From the NCBI GenBank assembly GCA_963665195.1, contig OY762070.1, positions 3,162,001-3,226,000 of the forward strand: 64,000 bases of DNA. Direction: 5' to 3'. Below the pieces are notes generated by a model. The model was not told where the DNA came from. It saw only the letters and a list, made by a program, of their open reading frames with translations, and searched no databases. Of this stretch, positions 8,495 to 15,746 are shown one piece after another. A program made the translations under genes and the position numbers. The first letter of the stretch is position 1. Each line of letters starts with the position of its first letter. This DNA is from VXYL01 sp963665195 (GTDB lineage: Bacteria > Pseudomonadota > Gammaproteobacteria > Pseudomonadales > Azotimanducaceae).

Positions 8495-9078
8495 CGCTCG
8501 AGCATTGCCGCCAGCGCCCGGCTCGCCTTGCCGCGGTGCGAATGCCGGTTCTTCTCCGCCGCCGGCAACTCGGCGGCAGTCTTGCCGAGACGGGGAATCA
8601 GAAAGTGCGGGTCGTAGCCGAAGCCGCTGTCGCCGCGCGGATGGTCAATGATCCAGCCGCTCCAATGCCCGGTCGCGACCAGCGGCGTGGGATCGTCCGG
8701 CTTCTGGATGCTGACGAGAACGCAATAGAAGAAGGCCCCGCGTTCGCGGATCCAATCCAGCTTCGCCACGAGCTTGGCGTTGTTGGCGGCATCGTCCTGC
8801 GGCTCGCCCGCGTAGCGCGCCGAACGGACTCCCGGCGCGCCGCCGAGCACCGGCACCACCAGCCCCGAGTCGTCCGCGATGGCTGGCAGCCCCGTCTCGC
8901 GCGCCGCATGGCGGGCTTTGACGAGGGCATTCTCGACGAAGGTGACGGCGGGCTCCGGCGTGGGCTGGACGCCGAGTTCGCTCTGCGGCACCAGTTCCCA
9001 ATCGAGTCCGGCCAGCGTCTCCTGCAACTCGCGCAGCTTGCCGCGATTGCCGGTCGCGACCACCACTCGGCGCTTCAT
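8491..9078 (-). CDS. rdgB: XTP/dITP diphosphatase
   Basis: RdgB hydrolyses dITP and XTP to the monophosphates and removes deaminated purines from the nucleotide pool. The 195-residue protein shows the family markers 'VVVATGNRGKLRELQ' at the N-terminus, 'VENALVKARHAARETGLPAIADDSGL' (metal and substrate binding), 'GAPGVRSARYAG', and the C-terminal 'SGFGYDPHFLIP' and 'KNRHSHRGKASRAL'. The start ATG at 9078 overlaps the DUF4426 stop and gives the normal length. Placement between DUF4426 and hemW matches Pseudomonas-type operons. Confidence 0.96.
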   Translation of the reverse strand: MKRRVVVATGNRGKLRELQETLAGLDWELVPQSELGVQPTPEPAVTFVENALVKARHAARETGLPAIADDSGLVVPVLGGAPGVRSARYAGEPQDDAANNAKLVAKLDWIRERGAFFYCVLVSIQKPDDPTPLVATGHWSGWIIDHPRGDSGFGYDPHFLIPRLGKTAAELPAAEKNRHSHRGKASRALAAMLER

Positions 9079-9506
9079 CGGTCCGGAAAGTAGAGCGCCT
9101 GCTGGAACGCCAAGGTCGCTGCGCCGTGGCCCGGCAGTTCCAGACTGACCTCGAAGCGCAGCGCCTCGGCGTGGTCGAAGTCGAAGGCGGCGAGGTAGTA
9201 GACGGTGCCTTGATCGTCGATCTCGCGGAAGTCGAGCCCCACCGTCTGGCCGAGCAGGTTCACGAAGCGACCGCTCACTTCGACGCGTTCGCCGCGGCCG
9301 GACGGGCCGATGGCGCTGATGTTGAGCAGCCCCTTGTTGCGCCCGCGCACCAGCTCGTAGCGTTCGGCGATCTCGGCGGACAGCGTCGCGGTGTTGAAGG
9401 CAATGTAATGCACCTGCCAGGCGCCGAACTGCTTGAACTGCTCCGCCAAGGCGGCGCAGGCCAGCAGAGCACACGCCAGCAGGGCGAGCCGGAGCGCGCG
9501 CCTCAT
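9075..9506 (-). CDS. DUF4426 domain secreted protein
   Basis: A 143-residue protein with an N-terminal signal peptide (Arg-rich start, hydrophobic stretch 'LALLACALLACAALA', cleavage expected before 'EQFKQFGAWQVHY'). The rest is beta-rich, with 'VHYIAFNTATLSAEIAERY' and 'GQTVGLDFREIDDQGTVYYLAAF' as in DUF4426. Its function is not known. The gene overlaps metW and rdgB by ATGA at both ends, so it is cotranslated with methionine-synthesis genes, as in pseudomonads. Predicted location is periplasmic. Confidence 0.85.
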   Translation of the reverse strand: MRRALRLALLACALLACAALAEQFKQFGAWQVHYIAFNTATLSAEIAERYELVRGRNKGLLNISAIGPSGRGERVEVSGRFVNLLGQTVGLDFREIDDQGTVYYLAAFDFDHAEALRFEVSLELPGHGAATLAFQQALYFPDR

Positions 9507-10105
9507 CGCGAGCCCGGCCGCCCCAGGCGGTAGAAGGCCGTGGTACCGAACAGGTTCGGGAAGCGGTTGATGTGGACCTGGCGCTCGTGGTGGCCGTTCA
9601 CAACGAAGCGCTGAATGATGGGCATGCGCTTCGCGGTCACCAGGCGCTCGAAGTCGCGGAAGGTACACAGGTGGATGTTCGGCGTGTCGTACCAGCTGTG
9701 CGGCAGGTGTCGCGCTACGGGCATCCGCCCGCGCGTCGCCAGTTGCAGGCGGCACAGCCAGTGGCCGAAGTTGGGGAAGGTGACGATGCACTCCTCGCCG
9801 ATGCGCAGCATCTCGTCGAGCAGCGCGGACGGGGCGCCGACCGCCTGCAGCGTCTCCGTCATCACCACCATGTCGAAGCTGGAATCGGGGAACCGCGCGA
9901 GACCGTCGTCCAAGTCGTGCTCGACGACGTTCACGCCGGCACGGATGCAGGCGCTGATCTCGGCAGCGTCCTTTTCGATGCCGTAGCCGTTGACTCCCTT
10001 GCGCTCGGCGAGATGGCGCAGCAGGTCGCCGCTGCCGCAGCCGAGGTCCAGCACCCGAGCGCCGGGGTTGACCAGCCGGGCGATGATTTCGAGGTCTTTG
10101 CGCAT
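9503..10105 (-). CDS. metW: Methionine biosynthesis protein MetW
   Basis: MetW is a small class I methyltransferase-fold protein needed with MetX for homoserine acylation in many proteobacteria. The 200-residue product has the SAM-type motif 'RVLDLGCGSGDLLRHL', then 'GYGIEKDAAEISACIRAGVNV' and 'FDMVVMTETLQAV', followed by the MetW signature 'IVTFPNFGHWLCRLQL' and 'HSWYDTPNIHLCT'. It starts 2 nt after the metX stop, and the gene pair is the standard arrangement. The ATG at 10105 is chosen because upstream sequence is metX coding sequence. Confidence 0.95.
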   Translation of the reverse strand: MRKDLEIIARLVNPGARVLDLGCGSGDLLRHLAERKGVNGYGIEKDAAEISACIRAGVNVVEHDLDDGLARFPDSSFDMVVMTETLQAVGAPSALLDEMLRIGEECIVTFPNFGHWLCRLQLATRGRMPVARHLPHSWYDTPNIHLCTFRDFERLVTAKRMPIIQRFVVNGHHERQVHINRFPNLFGTTAFYRLGRPGSR

Positions 10106-10107
10106 CG

Positions 10108-11265
10108 TCACGCGGCTTGGTCGGCGAGCGTGCTCAGATAGCCGCCGAGCACGTCGAAGTAGCGCTCGCCGGGCAGCAGGAACGAGTCGTGGCCATGCGG
10201 GGCGTCGATCACCGCGCTCACCACATCCTTGCGGGCGGCGATCAGCGCATCGACGATCTCCGCCGAGCGCGCCGGCGAGAAACGCCAATCGGACGAGAAC
10301 GAGAGCACCAGAAAGCGCGACTTCGTGCCCTCAAATGCCCGCACCAGATCGCCGCCGAAGTCCAGAGCGGGATCGAAGTAGTCCAGCGCCCGCGTCATGA
10401 GGATGTAGGTATTGGCGTCGAACTTCTCCGAGAACGACGTGCCCTGGTAGTGCAGATAGCTCTCCACCTGGAACTGCACGTCCTGCCCGGAGCCGATGTC
10501 GCCGGACTTCAGCTCGCGCCCGAAGCGCACGCCCATGCCGTCGTCGGAAAGGTAGGTGACGTGCCCGATCATGCGCGCCAGCATCAGCCCGCGGCGCGGC
10601 CCTGAAGCCTCCGGGGCGTAGCGGCCCCCGTCGAAGTCGGGATCCGTCTGAATGGCATGGCGGGCGATCTCGTTGAAGGCGATGTTCTGCGCCGAGAGCT
10701 TCGGCGCGGCGGCGATTACCACCGCCGCGGCGACTCGGTCCGGATAGTCGATGGCCCATTGCAGCGCCTGCATCCCGCCGAGGCTGCCGCCGATCACCGC
10801 CGCGAAGCGGTCGATGCCCAAAGCGTCCGCGAGCATGGCCTGGGTCTTCACCCAATCCTTCACCGTGACGGTGGGGAACGCCGCGCCCCAGGCCTGGCCC
10901 GTCTTGGCGTCGACGCTGCGCGGCCCGGTGCTGCCGTCGCAGCCGCCGAGGTTGTTCAGGGAGACGACGAAAAAGCGCCGCGTATCGATGGGCTTGCCCG
11001 GGCCGATGCAGGCGTCCCACCAGCCGGGCTTGGCATCGGCGGGCGCATGGTAGCCGGCGGCGTGGTGGTTGCCGGAAAGCGCGTGGCACACCAGCACCGC
11101 ATTCGAGCGCGCCGCATTCAGCTCGCCGTAGGTCTCGTAGACGAGCTCGAAGCCGGGCAGCGTCTGCCGGCACTGCAACGCCAGCGGCGCCGCGAAGCGA
11201 GCGACCTGCGGCTTGACCAGTCCTGCCGAATCCGCCGCCTCGAAACGCTCCCTCAACCCGGCCAT
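10108..11265 (-). CDS. metX: Homoserine O-acyltransferase, probably succinyl-specific
   Basis: MetX activates homoserine by acylation, the committed step of methionine synthesis. The 385-residue alpha/beta-hydrolase has the nucleophile elbow 'GGSLGGMQ' (Ser161) and the C-terminal catalytic acid and base regions 'LSFSSDWRFSP' and 'APHGHDSFL'. The loop 'NLGGCDGSTGP' resembles the Pseudomonas homoserine succinyltransferase type more than the acetyl type. Together with the adjacent metW this suggests succinyl-CoA as donor; that is inference. The start overlaps the yggT end by 13 nt. Confidence 0.93.
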   Translation of the reverse strand: MAGLRERFEAADSAGLVKPQVARFAAPLALQCRQTLPGFELVYETYGELNAARSNAVLVCHALSGNHHAAGYHAPADAKPGWWDACIGPGKPIDTRRFFVVSLNNLGGCDGSTGPRSVDAKTGQAWGAAFPTVTVKDWVKTQAMLADALGIDRFAAVIGGSLGGMQALQWAIDYPDRVAAAVVIAAAPKLSAQNIAFNEIARHAIQTDPDFDGGRYAPEASGPRRGLMLARMIGHVTYLSDDGMGVRFGRELKSGDIGSGQDVQFQVESYLHYQGTSFSEKFDANTYILMTRALDYFDPALDFGGDLVRAFEGTKSRFLVLSFSSDWRFSPARSAEIVDALIAARKDVVSAVIDAPHGHDSFLLPGERYFDVLGGYLSTLADQAA

Positions 11266-11813
11266 ACCCGATAGGGCAGCAGCGAGGCGAGCACGAACGA
11301 CTGAATCAGGAACAGCACCAGGATCGTGATCATCGGCGACAGGTCCAAACCGCCGAGCGGCGGCAGGATGCGCCGCGCCGGGGCCAGCACGGGCTCGGCG
11401 ATGTCGCGGGCGATGATGGCGGCGGGCGAGTACACATTGGGCGCGACCCAGCTCATGATGATGGAGACGAAGATCGCCACCAGAAAGATGCCGATCACCA
11501 GACTCAAGGTCGCCCGCAGGGAGTCGTTCAGGATGACTAGGAGGTCCAGCGGCTCGCCCAGCGAGAACGCGTAGATGGCGGCGACGACCATGTGCAGCAA
11601 CCAAGCGACGGCGAAGGAGGCGAAGTCAAGGTTGCGATGCGGCCGCAGGAACTGCCGCACCGGGTTCAGCACGGGATCCGTCATGCGCACGATGCCTTCC
11701 GAGAACGGGTTGTAGAAGCTCGCCCGCACCACGCCGAGGATGAAGCGGAACAGGAACAGCAGGGCCGCAACGCGCAGCGCGAACGTCGCGATGAAGGTGA
11801 GGGGATCGCTCAT
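11253..11813 (-). CDS. yggT: YggT family membrane protein
   Basis: A 186-residue inner-membrane protein made of two YggT repeats. Each has a hydrophobic segment ('LRVAALLFLFRFILGVV', 'LVIGIFLVAIFVSIIMSWV') followed by the family motif 'NPVRQFLRP' or 'EPVLAPARRILPP'. Its role is not settled; the family has been linked to osmotic stress and to cell-division/membrane organisation. It lies between proC and metX. The sequence around its start codon is duplicated 83 bp upstream (see the repeat and mini-ORF entries). Confidence 0.9.
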   Translation of the reverse strand: MSDPLTFIATFALRVAALLFLFRFILGVVRASFYNPFSEGIVRMTDPVLNPVRQFLRPHRNLDFASFAVAWLLHMVVAAIYAFSLGEPLDLLVILNDSLRATLSLVIGIFLVAIFVSIIMSWVAPNVYSPAAIIARDIAEPVLAPARRILPPLGGLDLSPMITILVLFLIQSFVLASLLPYRVWPG

Positions 11814-11898
11814 GGGTTCCGGGCGCCTCCGCTACGCCGCCGTCGCCGTTGGCGGGTCCGGGTGTGAGCCGCGATGAAGGTGAGGTGATCGCTCATGG
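11788..11898. repeat. 28-bp direct repeat covering the yggT start and an upstream copy
   Basis: The 28 bp at 11788-11815 and at 11871-11898 differ at one position. Each contains a minus-strand ATG followed by codons for M-S-D-(P/H)-L-T-F-I-A. The downstream copy is the real yggT start; the upstream copy opens a short unrelated frame. This looks like a local tandem duplication that has since diverged. Confidence 0.8.
11810..11896 (-). CDS. Mini-ORF, possible yggT leader or start-duplication remnant
   Basis: A 28-codon frame begins 2 nt after the proC stop with the same first residues as YggT (M-S-D, then L-T-F-I-A), then turns arginine-rich. It stops with TGA overlapping the yggT ATG (ATGA). 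It might couple yggT translation to proC, or simply be debris of the duplication. No function is claimed. Confidence 0.3.
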   Translation of the reverse strand: MSDHLTFIAAHTRTRQRRRRRSGGARNP

Positions 11899-12696
11899 TC
11901 AGCCGGCTTCCTCCGCGAGTTCCCGGGACCGTTCGCAGGCGCCGGCGACGGCGGCGGCGAATGCCTCGGATAGGGAATGCTCGGCAAGTATAGATAGCGC
12001 CCGCTCCGTGGTTCCACCCGGCGATGTCACCCGGCGACGGAGTTCCGCCGGATCGTCGCCCGCGGCCATCGCCGCCGCGCCGGCCGCGGTGGCGACGGTA
12101 AGACGCCGAGCGACCTCGCCGTCGAGGCCGAGCTTGCGCCCGGCGTCGATGAGCGCCTCGATGACGAAGAAGAAGTACGCGGGGCCGCTGCCGGACAGCG
12201 CAGTGACCGCATCCAGATCGCGCTCCTCGTCGAACCAGACGGCCTCGCCGACCGCCTGCATGATTCCCTCGGCCACCTGCCGATGCGCGGCGCTGGCGGC
12301 ACTGTTGGCGACCAGTCCGGTGATGCCGGCGCCAACCAAGGCGGGGGTGTTGGGCATGCAGCGCACCAGCGCGGTGGCCGCGCCAAGCCAGCCTTCCAGG
12401 GCCGGGATCGGTACGCCGGCAGCAATGGAGATGACGAGATTGCCATCGCCGAGCGCGGGCGCGATCTCCCGCGCTACCGGGCCGACTACCTGCGGCTTCA
12501 CGGCCAGCACCACGATGTCCGCGGCGGCAGCGGCGGCGGCGTTGTCGGCGGTTGCCCGGATGGGCGCTTCGAACCGGGCCCGCTGCTCCGCCACCGGTTC
12601 GGCCACCGTGATCGTCCCGGACCACGTCTTGGCAAGGCCACTCGCCAGCGCGAAGGCCATATTGCCGCCGCCGATGAACGCGATGCGATTGCTCAT
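11899..12696 (-). CDS. proC: Pyrroline-5-carboxylate reductase
   Basis: ProC reduces 1-pyrroline-5-carboxylate to proline with NAD(P)H, the last step of proline synthesis. The 265-residue protein has the dinucleotide-binding 'IAFIGGGNMAFALASGL' at the N-terminus, 'DIVVLAVKPQ', 'LVRCMPNTPALVGAGITGL' and the C-terminal signature 'ALSGSGPAYFFFVIEAL', with 'VTSPGGTTERAL' near the end. Length and motifs are typical. It follows yggS by 93 bp and precedes yggT, the common gammaproteobacterial order. Confidence 0.96.
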   Translation of the reverse strand: MSNRIAFIGGGNMAFALASGLAKTWSGTITVAEPVAEQRARFEAPIRATADNAAAAAAADIVVLAVKPQVVGPVAREIAPALGDGNLVISIAAGVPIPALEGWLGAATALVRCMPNTPALVGAGITGLVANSAASAAHRQVAEGIMQAVGEAVWFDEERDLDAVTALSGSGPAYFFFVIEALIDAGRKLGLDGEVARRLTVATAAGAAAMAAGDDPAELRRRVTSPGGTTERALSILAEHSLSEAFAAAVAGACERSRELAEEAG

Positions 12697-12789
12697 GCTG
12701 ATTCCTTGCGCGGGCGGCGGGCGGAGCGGAAACGGGACTGTGCTTGGCAGTATAGCCGGGCCGCACGCGGCCGCCCGCTTCGGTCGCCG

Positions 12790-13455
12790 TCAAGTCGAGC
12801 GCGGGCCGAAGATCGCCGTGCCGATGCGAACGATGGTCGCGCCTTCGTCGATGGCGGCGCAGAAATCCTCGGACATGCCCATCGACAGCGTGTCCCAATA
12901 CGCGCCGGCGGCCTCGGCGACGCTCTCGAACAACTCGCGCGCACGGCGGAAGCTCGGCCGCGTGTCGCCGGGCTTGGGGATCACCATCAAGCCCCGCAGC
13001 CGGATATTCGGCAGCGCCGCAACCTCGGCGACCAGCGCCGGCAACGCCTCGGCGGCCACCCCGGCCTTCCGCGGCTCGGCATCCACGTTCACCTGGATGC
13101 AGACGTTGAGCGGCCGCGCCGCGGCGGCATCGAGGCGCGTCGCGATCCGCAGCCTGTCCACGGTATGCACCCAGTGGAAGTGCCGCGCGATGTCGCGGGT
13201 CTTGTTGGACTGGATGGCGCCAATGAAATGCCAGACGAGGTCCGGATCGGCCAGCGCCTCGATCTTGGGTGCGCTCTCCTGAAGGTAGTTCTCGCCGAAG
13301 TCGCGCAGCCCCGCGGCCCCCGCGTCGCGCACCATGGCCGCCGGTTTGGTCTTGGAGACGGCGAGCAGCCGCACGCTGCCGGGCGTCCGACCGGCGGCGC
13401 GTTCAGCGTCCTCGATCTGGCTGCGAACCGCGTGGATGCGCTCGGCAAGGTTCAT
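12790..13455 (-). CDS. yggS: PLP-binding homeostasis protein (YggS/PROSC family)
   Basis: This PLP-binding barrel protein maintains pyridoxal phosphate homeostasis and has no known catalytic reaction. The 221-residue product carries the PLP lysine in 'LLAVSKTKPA' (Lys35), then 'DFGENYLQE', 'WHFIGAIQSNKTRDIA' and 'LSMGMSEDFCAAIDEGATIVRIGTAIFG', the signature C-terminal phosphate loop. I took the ATG at 13455: upstream sequence is antisense to the SDR gene, and the length fits. It is the first gene of the minus-strand operon reaching hemW. A -10-like TATAAG lies 7 nt before the ATG. Confidence 0.95.
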   Translation of the reverse strand: MNLAERIHAVRSQIEDAERAAGRTPGSVRLLAVSKTKPAAMVRDAGAAGLRDFGENYLQESAPKIEALADPDLVWHFIGAIQSNKTRDIARHFHWVHTVDRLRIATRLDAAAARPLNVCIQVNVDAEPRKAGVAAEALPALVAEVAALPNIRLRGLMVIPKPGDTRPSFRRARELFESVAEAAGAYWDTLSMGMSEDFCAAIDEGATIVRIGTAIFGPRST

Positions 13456-13462
13456 GCGCGGG

Positions 13463-13491
13463 CTTATAGCGCGGCTGCGTACATGGAGCAA
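13463..13491 (-). promoter_or_regulatory. Candidate promoter for yggS, possibly leaderless
   Basis: On the minus strand TATAAG (13468-13463) ends 7 nt before the yggS ATG, with TTGCTC (13491-13486) 17 nt upstream as a partial -35. Transcription would start at about the ATG. No Shine-Dalgarno precedes the start codon. Confidence 0.5.
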
Positions 13492-13561
13492 CGTCCGTGC
13501 CGATTGCGGTTGTTCCGCCGCCGCGGCTACCCTCCATCGCGGCTGGAGGAAGGAGTACGAC

Positions 13562-14380
13562 ATGGATCTCGGACTGGCAGGCAAGAACGCCGTCGTCACC
13601 GGCGGCAGCCGCGGCATCGGCAAGGCGATTGCCATCGAGCTGGCCCGGGAAGGCGTCGACTTGGCGCTCGTCGCCCGGGACCCGGATCGTCTGGCGTCCG
13701 CCGCTGAGGAAATCGCTGCGGATACGGGGCGTCGCGTGCTGCCGTTCTCCTGCGACGTGCGGGATCGTGCCCGCGTCGAGGCGACCATCGACCAGGCGAC
13801 CGCCGACCTCGGCGGACTGCAGATTCTCGTCAACAGCGGCTCCGCGCCCGGCGGTTCGCGCACCGCGGTGGGGCGCATCGAGACCATCGTCGACGAGGAC
13901 TTCCTCGACGACTTCAACGTCAAGTACATGGGCGCCCTGCGTTGCGCCCGGGCCGCGATCCCCCATCTGCAAGCATCCGGCTGGGGCCGGATCGTCAACA
14001 TCAGCGGCCTGAACGCCCGCATCGCCGGCAATATGAGCGGTGGGGCGCGCAACGGTTCGCTGGTGCATCTGACCCGCACGCTCGCCATGCAGCTGGGCCC
14101 GGCCGGCATCACGGTCAACTGCATCCATCCCGGCGCCACGCGCACCGAGCGCACAGGTCCGGCCCTGCAGGCGCGGGCCGAGCGGGCCGGGTTGACCGCC
14201 GCGGAGGTGGAAGCGCGCGACTATGCCGACGACAGCCCGCGCGCCAACTCCATCCGCCGCATGGTGGATGCCGCGGAGATCGGCCACCTGGCCGTGTTCC
14301 TGTGCTCGGACAAGTCTTGGGCCGTCAACGGAGAAGTGATCGCCGCCGACGGTGCCGGCAGCAGTGCCGTGTACTACTGA
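13562..14380 (+). CDS. SDR-fold protein without the YxxxK catalytic pair
   Basis: A 272-residue short-chain dehydrogenase/reductase-fold protein. The NAD(P) motif 'TGGSRGIG' (13-20) and the later 'GPAGITVNCIHPGATRTE' are intact. At the active site Ser148 is present ('IVNISGL'), but alignment to 'LT' at 170-171 puts Gly160 and Asn164 where the catalytic Tyr and Lys should be ('GGARN'). Some SDR subgroups carry such a G-x-x-RN pattern, so this may be a real divergent class with other chemistry. A GGAGGAAGGAG Shine-Dalgarno precedes the ATG. It is divergent from yggS. Substrate unknown. Confidence 0.85.
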   Translation: MDLGLAGKNAVVTGGSRGIGKAIAIELAREGVDLALVARDPDRLASAAEEIAADTGRRVLPFSCDVRDRARVEATIDQATADLGGLQILVNSGSAPGGSRTAVGRIETIVDEDFLDDFNVKYMGALRCARAAIPHLQASGWGRIVNISGLNARIAGNMSGGARNGSLVHLTRTLAMQLGPAGITVNCIHPGATRTERTGPALQARAERAGLTAAEVEARDYADDSPRANSIRRMVDAAEIGHLAVFLCSDKSWAVNGEVIAADGAGSSAVYY

Positions 14381-14433
14381 CGAGCGGCCGCTGACGCCGC
14401 TCGTGCTCGGTCAAGGCAATGCGGCTTGGGTTT

Positions 14434-15669
14434 TCAGCCGGCGGGCTGCGCCTTGAGGGGCATCGTGTAGGACTTCAGCTCGCGAACGAAGTCGCGCAGC
14501 GCCTGAATGCCGGTGTCTTCGGCGGCGACGCACCAGTCCTTGAACGCCCGCAGCAGGTCCTCGCGGTTGCCGCCGCGTTTGGCCCAGACGGCGATCAGTT
14601 CGAGGCGTTTCTCGTAGATCGTGCGCAAGAGGGCGCTCGACTCGACGATCACGTCGATGTCGCGGCGGTCCTGCTCGCAGACCTGGCTGCCGTCGCGGCA
14701 CAGGACGCGGCGGGCGCGCCGCAGCAGCGTTCTGGCGGAACCTTGGGCGCGGCGCACCTCCTGCTTGGCGAGCGGCGCGACGACCTGCTCGGCGTAGCGC
14801 GACATCACCCGGAAGCGGTCGTTCAGTACTGCCCACACCGTATCCATGTCGATCTGCGCCTTGCCCTGCACATGCGCCACCACGGGTCCCGTGGAGCGCA
14901 CCTTGGCGAGCCGCAGGCCCTCGAACAGGCGGATCCAGAACCAGCCTATGTCGAACTCCCAAGGCTTCACCGACAGCTTGGCGGAGTTCGGGTAGGTGTG
15001 GTGGTTGTTGTGCAGTTCTTCGCCGCCGATCAGGATGCCCCACGGGACGATGTTGGCGGCGGCATCCGGGGTCTCGAAGTTGCGGTAGCCGGTGTGGTGG
15101 CAGACGCCGTTGATGACGCCGGCGGCGAGGATCGGGATCCACAGCATCTGCACCGCCCAGACGATGATGCCGATGCTGCCGAAGAGGGCGATGTCCACCG
15201 CCGCCATGATGCCGATGCCGAGATACGGATGCGCCACCGCGACCTTGCGCTCGAACCAATCGTCCGGCGTGCCCTTGCCGTATTTCTCCATGGTTTCCGG
15301 CGTGCTGCCCGCCCGGTAGTACTCCGTGCCCTTCCAGAAGATCTCGCGCAGGCCGTGGACTTGCGGGCTGTGCGGATCGGCTTCCGTCTCCGTGGTGGCG
15401 TGGTGCTTGCGATGCACCGCGGTCCATTCCTTGGTGAGCATCCCGGTGGTGAGCCATAGCCAGACGCGGAAGAACATGGCGAGCGCCGGGTGCAGGTCCA
15501 GCGAGCGATGCGCCGAGTGCCGGTGCAGGTAGACGGTGACCGCCACGATGGTGGCGTGGGTGACGGCGAGCGTGTAGAGCAGCGTGGTCCACAGGGAAAG
15601 CCCCACGAAGCCGTACCACCAGTCGACGATGTTCAAAGTCCGAACCTCCCGCCGCTTGGGTAGCGGCAT
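14434..15669 (-). CDS. Membrane fatty acid (acyl-CoA delta-9 type) desaturase
   Basis: Integral-membrane diiron desaturase that introduces a double bond into acyl chains. The 411-residue protein has the three histidine boxes in order: 'HRHSAHRS', 'HRKHH' and 'HNNHH', separated by paired hydrophobic segments ('WTTLLYTLAVTHATIVAVTVYL', 'ALFGSIGIIVWAVQMLWIPILAAGV'). A C-terminal extension of about 130 residues after the third box is soluble and Arg-rich, as in other proteobacterial members. The electron donor is not encoded nearby. Start ATG 15669; a later GTG is possible. It diverges from mnmC. Confidence 0.9.
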   Translation of the reverse strand: MPLPKRREVRTLNIVDWWYGFVGLSLWTTLLYTLAVTHATIVAVTVYLHRHSAHRSLDLHPALAMFFRVWLWLTTGMLTKEWTAVHRKHHATTETEADPHSPQVHGLREIFWKGTEYYRAGSTPETMEKYGKGTPDDWFERKVAVAHPYLGIGIMAAVDIALFGSIGIIVWAVQMLWIPILAAGVINGVCHHTGYRNFETPDAAANIVPWGILIGGEELHNNHHTYPNSAKLSVKPWEFDIGWFWIRLFEGLRLAKVRSTGPVVAHVQGKAQIDMDTVWAVLNDRFRVMSRYAEQVVAPLAKQEVRRAQGSARTLLRRARRVLCRDGSQVCEQDRRDIDVIVESSALLRTIYEKRLELIAVWAKRGGNREDLLRAFKDWCVAAEDTGIQALRDFVRELKSYTMPLKAQPAG

Positions 15670-15746
15670 TGGCTGTATTGTCCGCCTCGGCCCCGCGAAA
15701 GCAAGGCGCGGAGCGGGCGGGCAACCATAGCGCCGGAACGTTGCTT

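Noticed and set aside
12759..12772. GGCCGC/GCGGCC palindrome between yggS and proC
   Set aside because: A 2-nt loop and no T-tract; short GC palindromes are expected by chance here.
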